From the NCBI GenBank assembly GCA_013821425.1, contig JACDGV010000009.1, positions 31,438-95,437 of the forward strand: a stretch of DNA of 64,000 nt. The letters run 5' to 3'. The notes beneath the pieces were generated by a model. That model was not told the DNA's origin, did no database searches, and saw only the letters and a program-made list of their open reading frames with translations. Position 1 is the first letter of the stretch, and each line of letters begins with the position of its first letter. Position numbers and translations under genes: made by a program. The stretch comes from Nitrosospira sp. Lineage in GTDB: Bacteria; Pseudomonadota; Gammaproteobacteria; Burkholderiales; Nitrosomonadaceae. Shown in pieces: positions 27,788 to 36,751 of this stretch.

Positions 27788-29224
27788 ATGGTTGCCGAAT
27801 TTAAAAGCAGTCTTGCAGGCGCTTCTGTTCCGCTTGCACATTCCTGGGAACATACGGTGGGCAGCGGACGGGCCTTGCTTGCCATGCGCGCAGATTGGCG
27901 AGAGCAGTTGCTGCGCGCCCACACCGAGCTCGGATTTCGTCATGTACGCTTTCATGGCGTACTTGATGACGATATGGGCACGTTGATTTGCTACAACGAG
28001 AAACCCCTTTATTCATTTTTCAACGCGGATCAAATCAATGACTATCTGCTGTCAATCGGGATGAAGCCATTCGTCGAGCTTTCATTCATGCCGGCGATGC
28101 TCGCTTCAGGTGCTTCAACGGTCTTTCAATACCGGGCCAATATCACGCCGCCCAGGAATTACAGGAAATGGGGGAAACTTATCGACCGGCTTGTACGTCA
28201 CTGGATAAAACGCTACGGCTCCCGCGAAGTGGCTAAATGGTGCCTGGAAGTCTGGAACGAACCCAACCTGGAAGCATTCTGGACAGGAGGTAAAAAAGGG
28301 TATTACAAGCTTTATCGCACCACTGTGGAAGCCATTAAAAACATTGATGCCACGTTAAAGGTGGGCGGCCCGTCCAGCGCACAGAACGCCTGGATTCCGG
28401 AGTTTCTGGATTATTGCGATAAACACGAGGTGCCAGTCGATTTCGTCAGCACTCATTATTATCCCACCGATGCCTTCGGTAAGATCGGAACCGACACGCT
28501 TACCCAGCTCGAGCACGCGCCGCGTGACATCATGAAAAAGAAGGCGGAAATTGCGCACGAACAAGCCCGTGGTCTGCCACTCTATTACACCGAATGGAAC
28601 GTCAGTTCCAACCCCCGCGATCCATTGCATGACCAGTCCTTTGCTGCGGCGTTTGCCGCCGATATCGCGCTTTCGGTCGACCCCTTCGTGGCTGGCTACA
28701 GCTTCTGGACTTTTACGGATATTTTCGAGGAGAACTATTTTCCCTCCGTGCCTTTTCATGGCGGCTTCGGCCTTTTGAATTTGCATGGCATTCCCAAGCC
28801 CATTTATCGGGCATTCCAGCTATTGCACGGTTTGGGAGATGAGCTCTACCAGGCGGAAGGTTCGCACGAGACCGTCAAGGTATGGGTAAGCCGGGGGAGA
28901 GATATCATAACCGTATTTCTCACCAATTATGCGATGCCCCGTCATGACATCTGCACGGTTCTTGTTCATGTGCAGTTGACCGGCGCACCCCGGCCGCTGT
29001 CGTGTCACTTGCTGCGTATTGATGAAGACAATGTAAATCCACGACGTGTCTGGGAGGAAATGGGCAAGCCCGATTATCTGAACCTGCATGACGTCGAAAC
29101 GCTGAAAGCCGCCTCCGTGCTGAGCCCTGAGTCGTATCCCTTGCGCGTTATAGAAGATCATATCGAGATTGATATCTCGATGCCGCCCCAATCGATTGCC
29201 GCAGTAAAGGTTGAGTGCGCTTAG
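27788..29224 (+). CDS. Glycoside hydrolase family 39-like enzyme
   Basis: 478-aa (beta/alpha)8 glycosidase, cytoplasmic by the absence of a signal peptide. The acid/base glutamate is E158 in CLEVWNEPNLEAFW and the nucleophile is E269 in YYTEWNVSSNPRDP. A C-terminal beta-sandwich (from about residue 390) is typical of GH39 beta-xylosidases and related enzymes. The N-terminal PLAHSWEHTVGSGRALLAMR also fits the family. It is followed after 72 bp by a glycoamylase-like gene, so the two probably act on one oligosaccharide. The true substrate is unknown; xylosides and other glycosides are possible. Confidence 0.88.
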   Translation: MVAEFKSSLAGASVPLAHSWEHTVGSGRALLAMRADWREQLLRAHTELGFRHVRFHGVLDDDMGTLICYNEKPLYSFFNADQINDYLLSIGMKPFVELSFMPAMLASGASTVFQYRANITPPRNYRKWGKLIDRLVRHWIKRYGSREVAKWCLEVWNEPNLEAFWTGGKKGYYKLYRTTVEAIKNIDATLKVGGPSSAQNAWIPEFLDYCDKHEVPVDFVSTHYYPTDAFGKIGTDTLTQLEHAPRDIMKKKAEIAHEQARGLPLYYTEWNVSSNPRDPLHDQSFAAAFAADIALSVDPFVAGYSFWTFTDIFEENYFPSVPFHGGFGLLNLHGIPKPIYRAFQLLHGLGDELYQAEGSHETVKVWVSRGRDIITVFLTNYAMPRHDICTVLVHVQLTGAPRPLSCHLLRIDEDNVNPRRVWEEMGKPDYLNLHDVETLKAASVLSPESYPLRVIEDHIEIDISMPPQSIAAVKVECA

Positions 29225-29296
29225 AGTCCCGCGACCTAAGGGGAGAGAGCAGGACAGGGTGAAGTCGCGGTTCGTTCGCAAAGCCGATTACCCATC

Positions 29297-30604
29297 ATGC
29301 AAGTACTCAGGTCCGCCTCCGAACAAGTCAAAATGCTGAGGAGTCTGCAGCAAGACTCTTTCGCGTATTTCGTCCATAAAATTAACCCTGCTAACGGGCT
29401 TATCTGCGATAAATCGCATCCTGACTGGCCGGCGAGTATCACCGCGGTAGGCCTTGCACTCTCTGCGTATCCGGTTGGCGTGGAGCGCGGCTTCATGACC
29501 CGGGACGAGGCCGTGAAACGTACACTCACCGTGCTGAGGTTTTTCGCTACCGCGCCCCACGGTGCAGGACGCAATGTTACCGGCTACAAGGGGTTTTATT
29601 ATCACTTTCTTGACATGAACACGGGAAGGCGTGTCTGGAAATGTGAACTTTCCAGTGCGGACACCGCTTTCCTGCTCGCCGGTATGCTGCTTGCCCGGGC
29701 CTACTATCAGCAGGAGACGAAGGAGGAAACGGAAATCCGCCAGATCGCCGATGAGCTTTATCGGCGCGTCGACTGGCAGTGGATGCAGAACGGAGAGGCC
29801 GCGCTTAGTCACGGCTGGACTCCCGAGAAAGGTTTTCTGCGTTATCAATGGAAAGGTTATGACGAGGCTCTGATCATTTATCTGCTGGGATTGGGCTCGC
29901 CCACACATCCATTGCCAGAAGAAAGTTACGCCGCGTGGACTTCAAGCTATAAATGGAAAAAGATATACGGTATCGATTTTCTGTACGCGGGACCATTGTT
30001 TATTCACCAGTTATCGCACGTGTGGATCGACTTCCGCGGGATCCAGGACAAGGTCATGCGCGAGCGCGATATGGACTACTTTGAAAACTCGCGACGCGCA
30101 ACCCTGATTCAGCAACGATACGCGATTGTTAATCCACTTGAGTTCGAGCATTACAATCAACATTGCTGGGGTATAACCTCCAGCGACGGACCAGGGCCTG
30201 CGACCAAGCAGGTGAATGGCATTCTTAGGGTATTTTACGATTACATTGGCCGAGGTGCGCCTTATGGACCCGATGACGGCACGTTGGCGCCATGGGCGGT
30301 GGTGGCCTCGCTCCCGTTCGCGCCGGAAATCGTGCTGCCGACAATCGAAAACTACGAACGCATGAACCTAAGAGAACCGCAGAAGTATGGTTACAAAGGA
30401 ACGTTCAACCCCACCTTCCCGGTTGAGCCGCACCACGAATTCGGCTGGGTATCGCCTTATTATTTCGGTCTGGACCAGGGGCCGATCATATTGATGATCG
30501 AGAATTACTGTTCAGGATTATTATGGTCGCTGATGCGGCAATGTCCTTATCTGCTGACCGGTTTGCGCCGCGCCGGGTTTCGAGGGGGCTGGCTGGAAGG
30601 TTAA
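29297..30604 (+). CDS. Glycoamylase-like domain protein (PF10091 type)
   Basis: 435-aa alpha/alpha-toroid protein of the glycoamylase-like family, which includes endo-beta-1,2-glucanases. Family features are QQDSFAYFVHKINPANGLICDKS near the N-terminus, ELSSADTAFLLAGMLLARAYY, LSHGWTPEKGFL, YDEALIIYLLGLGSPTHPLP and QHCWGITSSDGPGP. No signal peptide is seen. Paired with the upstream GH39-like gene in one transcription direction, it suggests intracellular breakdown of a glucan or a compatible glycoside such as osmoregulated periplasmic glucan fragments; this is inference. Confidence 0.85.
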   Translation: MQVLRSASEQVKMLRSLQQDSFAYFVHKINPANGLICDKSHPDWPASITAVGLALSAYPVGVERGFMTRDEAVKRTLTVLRFFATAPHGAGRNVTGYKGFYYHFLDMNTGRRVWKCELSSADTAFLLAGMLLARAYYQQETKEETEIRQIADELYRRVDWQWMQNGEAALSHGWTPEKGFLRYQWKGYDEALIIYLLGLGSPTHPLPEESYAAWTSSYKWKKIYGIDFLYAGPLFIHQLSHVWIDFRGIQDKVMRERDMDYFENSRRATLIQQRYAIVNPLEFEHYNQHCWGITSSDGPGPATKQVNGILRVFYDYIGRGAPYGPDDGTLAPWAVVASLPFAPEIVLPTIENYERMNLREPQKYGYKGTFNPTFPVEPHHEFGWVSPYYFGLDQGPIILMIENYCSGLLWSLMRQCPYLLTGLRRAGFRGGWLEG

Positions 30605-30796
30605 CCGGAAATCTACCCTGCTTTCTCTACTCTCTCTCAGTCACCGTTTCCGGATCTTCTCTGGCTTTTTCTGCACCTTGATCCATTTTTTGTATGTGCG
30701 CGAGCGAACGGAATGGCTCAAAGGGTTGATATAGCGTGAGGATGAAATAACGTTGATCGGAATTTCATTCTTCTTACTATTTATCAGGAGGGACCG

Positions 30797-31282
30797 ATGA
30801 CTGCTATGATAAAAAACTTCCGCAATCTCCTGGTAGCTGCCACGCTGGTAGTGGGTGCAAGTGTCGCAACTCAAATCAACGCCCAAGAGCAGTCGGACAG
30901 AGACCCGGATAAAAAGTCGAAGACGGAGGATAGCCAGAGTACCCCGGTACCGGTATTGATGCTGGTTCCCATTGAGATATCCGCCGATATGGAAAAAAAG
31001 GGATGCTGGGTAAAATTTTATGAAAGGGAAGGTTTTCGTGGTGACAGCCTAACCCTGATGGGTCCGATAAACCTTTCGCGGTTGATCGGACCCTTTGGCG
31101 CAGATTGGGAGAACAAGGTTCGCAGCCTTAAGACAGGACCCACCGCCAATCTTACAATTTACGATAATCGTGATTTTCGAGACCAGAACAAATTTATTGG
31201 CGTTAATGTATTTGTCCCGGATATGTCGGAGAGAATGGGATTTTTTGATGATTTCCGGTCAATAATGCTCAGTTGTACCTAG
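30797..31282 (+). CDS. Secreted beta/gamma-crystallin-like protein
   Basis: 161 aa. An N-terminal signal peptide (LLVAATLVVGASVATQINAQ) is followed by a polar, low-complexity stretch and a domain with the crystallin pattern: WVKFYEREGFRGDSLTLMGP, then DWENKVRSLKTGPTANLTIYDNRDFRDQ and FDDFRSIMLSC. The Y/F-x-x-x-x-F/Y-x-G and late D-x-x-x-S-(L/I) elements match the calcium-binding beta/gamma-crystallin fold. Start at 30797 has GGAGGGACC upstream; a second ATG lies four codons on. Stress-related envelope role is possible, not shown. Confidence 0.75.
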   Translation: MTAMIKNFRNLLVAATLVVGASVATQINAQEQSDRDPDKKSKTEDSQSTPVPVLMLVPIEISADMEKKGCWVKFYEREGFRGDSLTLMGPINLSRLIGPFGADWENKVRSLKTGPTANLTIYDNRDFRDQNKFIGVNVFVPDMSERMGFFDDFRSIMLSCT

Positions 31283-31334
31283 CTTTGCAGCTTCGCGGGG
31301 GCGGGTAAGAAAACCTGTTGAGAAATGACACTTA

Positions 31335-31393
31335 AGGAAGCCCTGAACAAGTCTTCTGCGGAGTCGCGTTGCGGGCTTGTTCAGGACTTTCCT
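31335..31393. terminator. Long hairpin, probable bidirectional terminator
   Basis: The left arm AGGAAGCCCTGAACAAG (31335-31351) pairs with CTTGTTCAGGACTTTCCT (31376-31393), with one mismatch and one bulge and a 24-nt loop. It lies between the convergent crystallin-like and hydrolase genes, where a shared terminator is expected. The arm sequence recurs near 54713. Confidence 0.7.
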
Positions 31394-32068
31394 CTAAGGC
31401 CTGCACGAATCCAGCACGATGTGTTTGAGGATATGCAGGCGCCGATGAAAAAAGTGTTCAGCACCGGGCACGACGACCACTGGTAATTCCTGGGGGGCGG
31501 CCCAGTCCAGCACGGACTTCAGCGGGACCACGTCGTCCTGGTCTCCCTGAATGATCAGCACGCGAGAGATGTATTCCGTGTCGTGGGTGGTGGCGGGGTG
31601 CGCGACTGGTGGCGCGTTCAACCGTTGCACGGCCGGCGCCACCAACGCCAGTATTTGAGGCTTGAGCTGTCGGGCGGCGTGTGCCTGGATAGCCCCGCCG
31701 AAGGAAAACCCCGCCAGCGCCAGTGGGGAGGGCATATCAAAGTGGCCAGCGAATTGCTGTCGCAAGGTTTCCGTAACTGCCAGCACGTCCTCTATCTCGC
31801 CTGAGCAATTATCCTCCCCGGAGTTAAGCGTGCCTTCGCTTTCTTCAACGCCGCGGAAATTGAACTTGGCCGCAATAAATCCAAGCTCAAGAAAAGAGTT
31901 AAACAGGGTATGCACTATCTTGTTATTCATTGTCCCGCCATACAACGGGTGGGGATGGGCAACGATTGCGATACCGCGAGGGGCCGCGGAATCCGGTTCT
32001 GCCACAACCGTTTCCAGCTTCCCTGCCGGGCCCTCGATAAACAAGTTACGGGACTTGAACGGATTCAA
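31394..32068 (-). CDS. Alpha/beta hydrolase (COG2945-like)
   Basis: 224-aa cytoplasmic serine hydrolase. Features are the HPHPLYGGTMNNKIV oxyanion-region motif typical of this group, the nucleophile elbow GFSFGG with S122, an acid in QGDQDDVVPL and the terminal histidine in PGAEHFFH. All three catalytic residues are present. Substrate unknown; family members are usually annotated as dienelactone hydrolase-like or esterase. It ends at the shared hairpin terminator; the ferredoxin gene lies upstream on the same strand. Confidence 0.85.
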   Translation of the reverse strand: MNPFKSRNLFIEGPAGKLETVVAEPDSAAPRGIAIVAHPHPLYGGTMNNKIVHTLFNSFLELGFIAAKFNFRGVEESEGTLNSGEDNCSGEIEDVLAVTETLRQQFAGHFDMPSPLALAGFSFGGAIQAHAARQLKPQILALVAPAVQRLNAPPVAHPATTHDTEYISRVLIIQGDQDDVVPLKSVLDWAAPQELPVVVVPGAEHFFHRRLHILKHIVLDSCRP

Positions 32069-32125
32069 TGGGCGGCGTGATCGAGTTGAATGACATGCTG
32101 CCTTGCTTTTCTTCTCTTGTCTGCC

Positions 32126-32437
32126 CTAAATTCGCAGTCGCTCGACTACACGTCCTTCCTTTAAATGTTCCTCGATGATTTCGTCGATATCTTCCTTGTC
32201 CACATAGGTATACCAGACCTCCTCGGGGTAAATCACGATGACCGGGCCTTCATTGCAACGGTCAAGGCAACCGGCATTGTTGATGCGCACTCTCCGGCTC
32301 TTGCTGTCGAGCCGGAGCGCCTTGACACGTTCCTTCGCATAATCACGCATGGCTTGAGCACCGAAATTATTACAGCATAATGCTCCCGCTTCGCGCTGGT
32401 TCACGCAGAAAAATACATGTCTTTGATAGTAACTCAT
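32126..32437 (-). CDS. Thioredoxin-like [2Fe-2S] ferredoxin
   Basis: 103 aa with the shethna/thioredoxin-like ferredoxin pattern: C11 (FFCVNQR), C21/C22, and C57-x3-C61 in NAGCLDRCNEGP, which ligate a 2Fe-2S cluster. The end (YPEEVWYTYVDKEDIDEIIEEH) is family typical. Soluble electron carrier. It lies upstream of the hydrolase gene on the same strand with 57 bp between, so a joint transcript is likely. Confidence 0.9.
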   Translation of the reverse strand: MSYYQRHVFFCVNQREAGALCCNNFGAQAMRDYAKERVKALRLDSKSRRVRINNAGCLDRCNEGPVIVIYPEEVWYTYVDKEDIDEIIEEHLKEGRVVERLRI

Positions 32438-32620
32438 AAGATTGTTCGGGCGAAATGGATGAAATAAGAATTATACCGCTACTGACAGTTATATTATTTT
32501 TTGCTGAAGAGTTCGCCAGTCGAAGTATTGCTCCTTCCAGGACCGCCGTGTCGGCATAGGGGACTCCCGGATCTAAGTTTTCTTTAACGACGCCCTTATG
32601 CTATTTCCCGATTTTCCCGG

Positions 32621-33742
32621 CTATCTCAGTTTTATTTCAGTCCATAAACGACTCAGCAGCCGCCGTTGCCTCCGGTCCAGGTCTTGCAGCATTTCTAGTC
32701 GCCCGAGTAATTGGGGGCCGGGGGATACCGCTTCGTTATAAGCAATCTCCGGCTGGATATACTGCATGGCAGCCATGTTGGGATTACCGGATCCCAGGAT
32801 ATTGGTGAGTTCCGCGGAGTTTCTACCATCCAGCATGAAATTGATGAACTGATGGGCGAGATCGGGACGGCCTCCACTTTGATGGAGCACCAGGCTATCG
32901 AGTGCCAGGACGGCCCCTTCCTTTGGGATCGAGTAGCCGATCGTGAACTGCCGGCCGGTTCTTCTCGCATCAAGCGCCGCCTGGAACATGTCATTCGAGT
33001 ATCCATGCGCCACCCACAGGTTTCCCGTAGCCAGCTCCTTGATGTAGCTGGTATTGCTGAAAGCTGCCCAGTAAGGCTTGGCGCGGACAATGAGATCTAC
33101 CGCTTCCTTCCAGCGGTCTTCATCGGCGTCATTAATCGAATAACCGAGGTATTTGAGCGCGGCAGCCATGAGTTCACGTTGGCTGTCGAGTACGGTTACG
33201 CGTCCCTTGATCTTTTCCAGGTACTTCGGTTCAAAAATAATTGCCCAGGTATCGGTAGGAAGCCCCAGTTCCTTAATTTTTTCCTGATTGAAACCGATCA
33301 GGCTGATCGTATAGGCATATGGAACGGAATAGCGATTGCCGGTATCGAACGCGGTGTCGAGATATGCCGGATCGATGTTCCCGAGATTGGGCAGCAGCGA
33401 CTTATCCAAGGGTCTGAGCGCGCCCTGGCGAATAAGCGTGTCCATGGCATTTCCGGTAGGAACGATAATGTCATATCCGGTCGCGCCGGCCGCCAGCTTC
33501 GCCAACATTTCCTCATTGTCCGAATAATAATCCTGCGATAGCTTGCAATTGCAGGTCTTTTCGAAGCGTTCGACTGTTTGCGGCGCGATGTAATTATTCC
33601 AGTTGAAGAGATGCAGAACATTTTTCTCGTTGCCAGCCGTATGCGAATCCTGTCGGGCGCAGCCTGCAGTAAATGGGATCAGCCACGCTACCAGAAAGAT
33701 TAACAATGCCAAGGGCGGCGTGGGGATACGACGCGTGCCCAT
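32621..33742 (-). CDS. potD: Polyamine ABC transporter substrate-binding lipoprotein
   Basis: 373-aa periplasmic binding protein, last gene of the four-gene pot-type operon. The signal ends in FTAGC, a lipobox, so it is membrane anchored at about Cys28. The polyamine-binding fold shows VLHLFNWNNYIAPQTVERFEK, YDIIVPTGNAMDTLIRQGALRPL, PYAYTISLIGFNQEKI and NLWVAHGYSNDMFQAALDA. Spermidine or putrescine is the expected ligand by homology to PotD/PotF; which one cannot be told. Its ATG overlaps the stop of the upstream permease by one base. Confidence 0.92.
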   Translation of the reverse strand: MGTRRIPTPPLALLIFLVAWLIPFTAGCARQDSHTAGNEKNVLHLFNWNNYIAPQTVERFEKTCNCKLSQDYYSDNEEMLAKLAAGATGYDIIVPTGNAMDTLIRQGALRPLDKSLLPNLGNIDPAYLDTAFDTGNRYSVPYAYTISLIGFNQEKIKELGLPTDTWAIIFEPKYLEKIKGRVTVLDSQRELMAAALKYLGYSINDADEDRWKEAVDLIVRAKPYWAAFSNTSYIKELATGNLWVAHGYSNDMFQAALDARRTGRQFTIGYSIPKEGAVLALDSLVLHQSGGRPDLAHQFINFMLDGRNSAELTNILGSGNPNMAAMQYIQPEIAYNEAVSPGPQLLGRLEMLQDLDRRQRRLLSRLWTEIKLR

Positions 33743-34548
33743 TATCCTGCTTCTTTACCGGATGACGGCACACTTCCTCCCGATGGAGCGCGTGCCTCGA
33801 GCCGAGCAGCGAGGATGATCATGCCGAGCGTTAGCAGCATCAGCAAGGTGGAGATGGCGTTCACTTCGGGCGTCACCGCGACCTTTATCATGGTATAGAT
33901 CTGAATCGGCAAAATCGGCTCGCCGACGCCCTTGGTAAAGAACGTGATGACAAAATCATCGATGGACAGGGTGAACGACATTAGTGCGCCCGCCACTACC
34001 GCCGGCATGATAAGTGGCAATGTGACAAGACGAAAAGTTTGCCATGAGGATGCGCCAAGATCGCGTGCCGCTTCAAAGATACTCTCATCCATGCCCTGTA
34101 ACCGCGCGCGAACGATAATGGCGACAAATCCGATGCAGAATGTAGTATGCGCGATGATGATGGAAACCATGCCGAGCGTTAAATTCAGGACTTGCAGGAA
34201 GAATAACAACAGTGACACACCCAGGAGGATCTCGGGCATTGCAACCGGCGTGAACACCAGTATTGGCAAAACCTTGAGCTTGTATCGGTGTATTGCCAGG
34301 CCCGCCATCGTGCCGAGCACGGTGGCACTGAAACTGGCGCTGAGTGCAATGATCAGCGAGTTGCGCGCGGCGGTCAGCATCTCCGTGTTTGTGAACAACG
34401 CCTTGTACCAGGACAACGTAAAGCCCACCCACTCGGCGTTAAGCCGGGAATCGTTGAACGAATAGGCAACGACGATAAAAAGCGGTATGTACAGGAAGGC
34501 ATAAACCAGCACCGCCGCCAACCACAGCCACATATTGCCGCGGTCCAT
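33742..34548 (-). CDS. potC: Polyamine ABC transporter permease (PotC/PotI type)
   Basis: 268-aa six-helix inner-membrane permease. The binding-protein-dependent transport motif is visible as EAARDLGASSWQTFRLVTLPLIMPAVVAG, where it contacts the ATPase. I use the ATG at 34548, two bases after the preceding permease stop; an in-frame start at 34587 would run into that gene. It ends one base into the potD start. Function by operon context. Confidence 0.92.
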   Translation of the reverse strand: MDRGNMWLWLAAVLVYAFLYIPLFIVVAYSFNDSRLNAEWVGFTLSWYKALFTNTEMLTAARNSLIIALSASFSATVLGTMAGLAIHRYKLKVLPILVFTPVAMPEILLGVSLLLFFLQVLNLTLGMVSIIIAHTTFCIGFVAIIVRARLQGMDESIFEAARDLGASSWQTFRLVTLPLIMPAVVAGALMSFTLSIDDFVITFFTKGVGEPILPIQIYTMIKVAVTPEVNAISTLLMLLTLGMIILAARLEARAPSGGSVPSSGKEAG

Positions 34549-34550
34549 GG

Positions 34551-35459
34551 CTACGCTCTCTGTCCCGTGGCGGAGCGGGCGAACCATGTAGCTAACCCTG
34601 CCACCGATAGCACTGCCAGGGTTAGCATGATCGAGAGCGCCGAGCCGAAAGGCCAGTCCCGGGTTCCAAGGAATTGATCCTTGATCAGATTGCCGATGAG
34701 AATGTCGCCTGTGCCGCCAAGTATGTCCGGCACGGCAAACATCCCGAGTACCGGGATGAATACCAGCGCCGAACCCGCGAATACGCCCGGCAGGGATAAC
34801 GGCCAGGTGACACGCCAGAAGCGCTGCCAGCTCGTCGCTCCCAAATCCTGCGCCGCGTCCAGAAGCGAGAGGTCATGTTTCTCCAGATTCGTATAAAGGG
34901 GTAACACCATGAATGGCAGGTGCACGTACACCATGCCCACCATTACGGCGAACGGTGAGAACAACAATGTTACGGGGGTGACGCCAAATGTGGCGAGGAT
35001 GGCATTGACAAAATGGCTGAGCGCGGATTCCGGGCCAAGAATGATCATCCACGCATAAATGCGTATGAGGAAATTGCTGGCAAACGGCAGCACCACGAGG
35101 AGAACCATCAGGTTGCGGAACTGTTTCTTGCTTCGCGCGATCAGCAGTGCCAGCGGATAAGCCATGACGAGACAAATTAACGTTGTGGCTGCCGCAACGG
35201 CAAACGACTTGAGGAATATCTGGGCGTAGAGAAAGTCGCTGAAGAAGAATTGGTAAGCCTCGGCCGTGAAGCCATGCTCCGAGCCCTTTTCCGCAGGCGC
35301 GGCAATGGGAGCCAGGCCCCCGAACTCGCCCGGAAAGCGGAAAGAAGTAAGAACCATGATCAGGCTGGGCGCAACAAAGAAAACCACCAGGAACAATAAC
35401 GGTGGGCCCGACACCAGAATCCTGGCGGCTCGGTTTTCCTTGCCGCTTTCCCTAGTCAT
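34551..35459 (-). CDS. potB: Polyamine ABC transporter permease (PotB/PotH type)
   Basis: 302-aa inner-membrane permease with six helices and the EAA-type loop LLDAAQDLGATSWQRFWRVTWPLSLPGVFAG. I place the start at ATG 35459, which overlaps the ATPase stop by 8 bp; an earlier in-frame start at 35480 would add seven residues. It forms a heterodimer with the PotC-type permease. Confidence 0.92.
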   Translation of the reverse strand: MTRESGKENRAARILVSGPPLLFLVVFFVAPSLIMVLTSFRFPGEFGGLAPIAAPAEKGSEHGFTAEAYQFFFSDFLYAQIFLKSFAVAAATTLICLVMAYPLALLIARSKKQFRNLMVLLVVLPFASNFLIRIYAWMIILGPESALSHFVNAILATFGVTPVTLLFSPFAVMVGMVYVHLPFMVLPLYTNLEKHDLSLLDAAQDLGATSWQRFWRVTWPLSLPGVFAGSALVFIPVLGMFAVPDILGGTGDILIGNLIKDQFLGTRDWPFGSALSIMLTLAVLSVAGLATWFARSATGQRA

Positions 35460-36537
35460 TGAGGAAAATACCTGCGTCATGACGCCATGAGACGCCTACC
35501 ATATCACCCGCCTCAAAGAACTTTGCCCGTCCGGGGGAGGAGTTGGGCAACAGAGCCTCGATATAAGCACCGTTGGAGATCTCCACAATATAAGTGGTAA
35601 CGTCTCCGACATACAGAAAATCATGGACTTTACCGAGGAAGTGGTTCTTCAACCGCTGTTCTTCCGAAGGGTGGGTGATCCGGACCTGTTCCGGGCGGAT
35701 TGCCAGCGCACCCTGGTCACCCGCTTTCACGCCTTCCTTGCCAATCGTCAGTATTTCACCCAACTCCGGGACATGGAGTTTCAAATGCGAAGGTGCGGCT
35801 TCCACCACCTGTGCGCTGATTATGCTGATCTTGCCGATGAAATCGGCGACAAAACGGTTTATAGGGAAACCGTATATTTTAGAGGGTTCGTCAATTTGCT
35901 CTACGTTGCCGTGGTTCATCACCGCGATGCGATGCGAGAGTGCCAGCGCTTCATTTTGGGCATGGGTGACAAAAACGAACGTAACTCCCATTTCTTTCTG
36001 AAGATTGATAAGTTCGATCTGCATTTCCTCGCGCAACTTCGCATCAAGAGCGCCTAACGGTTCATCCAGCAACAGCAGCCGGGGCCGATTGACCAGTCCC
36101 CTGGCAAACGCCACGCGTTGTTTCTGCCCGCCCGACAGTTCGTGCGGAAAACGATTGCCGAAATTCGAGAGGCGAACGCTGCCGAGAGCGTTTTCCACTT
36201 TTGTTCTGATTTCGCCTGGCCTCTTGCCTGCCATCTTTAACGGAAACGCGATATTGTCCGCTACCGTCATATGGGGAAACAGGGCATAGGTCTGGAACAC
36301 GGTATGAACGGGGCGTTTTTCTGGCGGGGTCCCGACCATATCCTTGCCATCAAGGAGAATCTGTCCGGAATCAGGGAGATCGAAGCCCGCTATCATTCGC
36401 AACAGCGTAGTTTTGCCGCATCCAGACGGCCCAAGAAGCGTGAAGAATTCTCCCGCTGCCACGGTAATGCTGACATTGTTGACGGCGGTATAGCTGCCAA
36501 AGCGCCTTGTCACATTACGGATTTCCAGGAGCGCCAT
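35452..36537 (-). CDS. potA: Polyamine ABC transporter ATP-binding protein
   Basis: 361-aa ATPase, first gene of the operon. Walker A is LGPSGCGKTT, the signature LSGGQKQRVAFARG, Walker B LLLLDEPLGALD, and the switch histidine is in VFVTHAQNEALAL. The C-terminal TOBE domain (about 280-355, LAIRPEQVRI) is present. The order ATPase, permease, permease, binding protein is the pot operon order. No promoter was identified; AGTGTAAATAAAAAAGGG lies just upstream. Confidence 0.94.
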   Translation of the reverse strand: MALLEIRNVTRRFGSYTAVNNVSITVAAGEFFTLLGPSGCGKTTLLRMIAGFDLPDSGQILLDGKDMVGTPPEKRPVHTVFQTYALFPHMTVADNIAFPLKMAGKRPGEIRTKVENALGSVRLSNFGNRFPHELSGGQKQRVAFARGLVNRPRLLLLDEPLGALDAKLREEMQIELINLQKEMGVTFVFVTHAQNEALALSHRIAVMNHGNVEQIDEPSKIYGFPINRFVADFIGKISIISAQVVEAAPSHLKLHVPELGEILTIGKEGVKAGDQGALAIRPEQVRITHPSEEQRLKNHFLGKVHDFLYVGDVTTYIVEISNGAYIEALLPNSSPGRAKFFEAGDMVGVSWRHDAGIFLND

Positions 36538-36751
36538 TCTAGTGTAAATAAAAAAGGGAGGATTTTACCAAAAATCGCCGGGTCCGCCGCGCTTGAAATT
36601 GTGGGCGGAGTGACACCTGAAGGCCTGGGCGTGGAGGGGGGACCGAAGCTATCCCGGCACGGGGACGAGAAATTGCTAGACTATTGCCTTGCCTATGGCC
36701 GTATGCGGAGATGACGCCACCGGCGATTGTTCGCCCTTCAGAGATTCGCTA

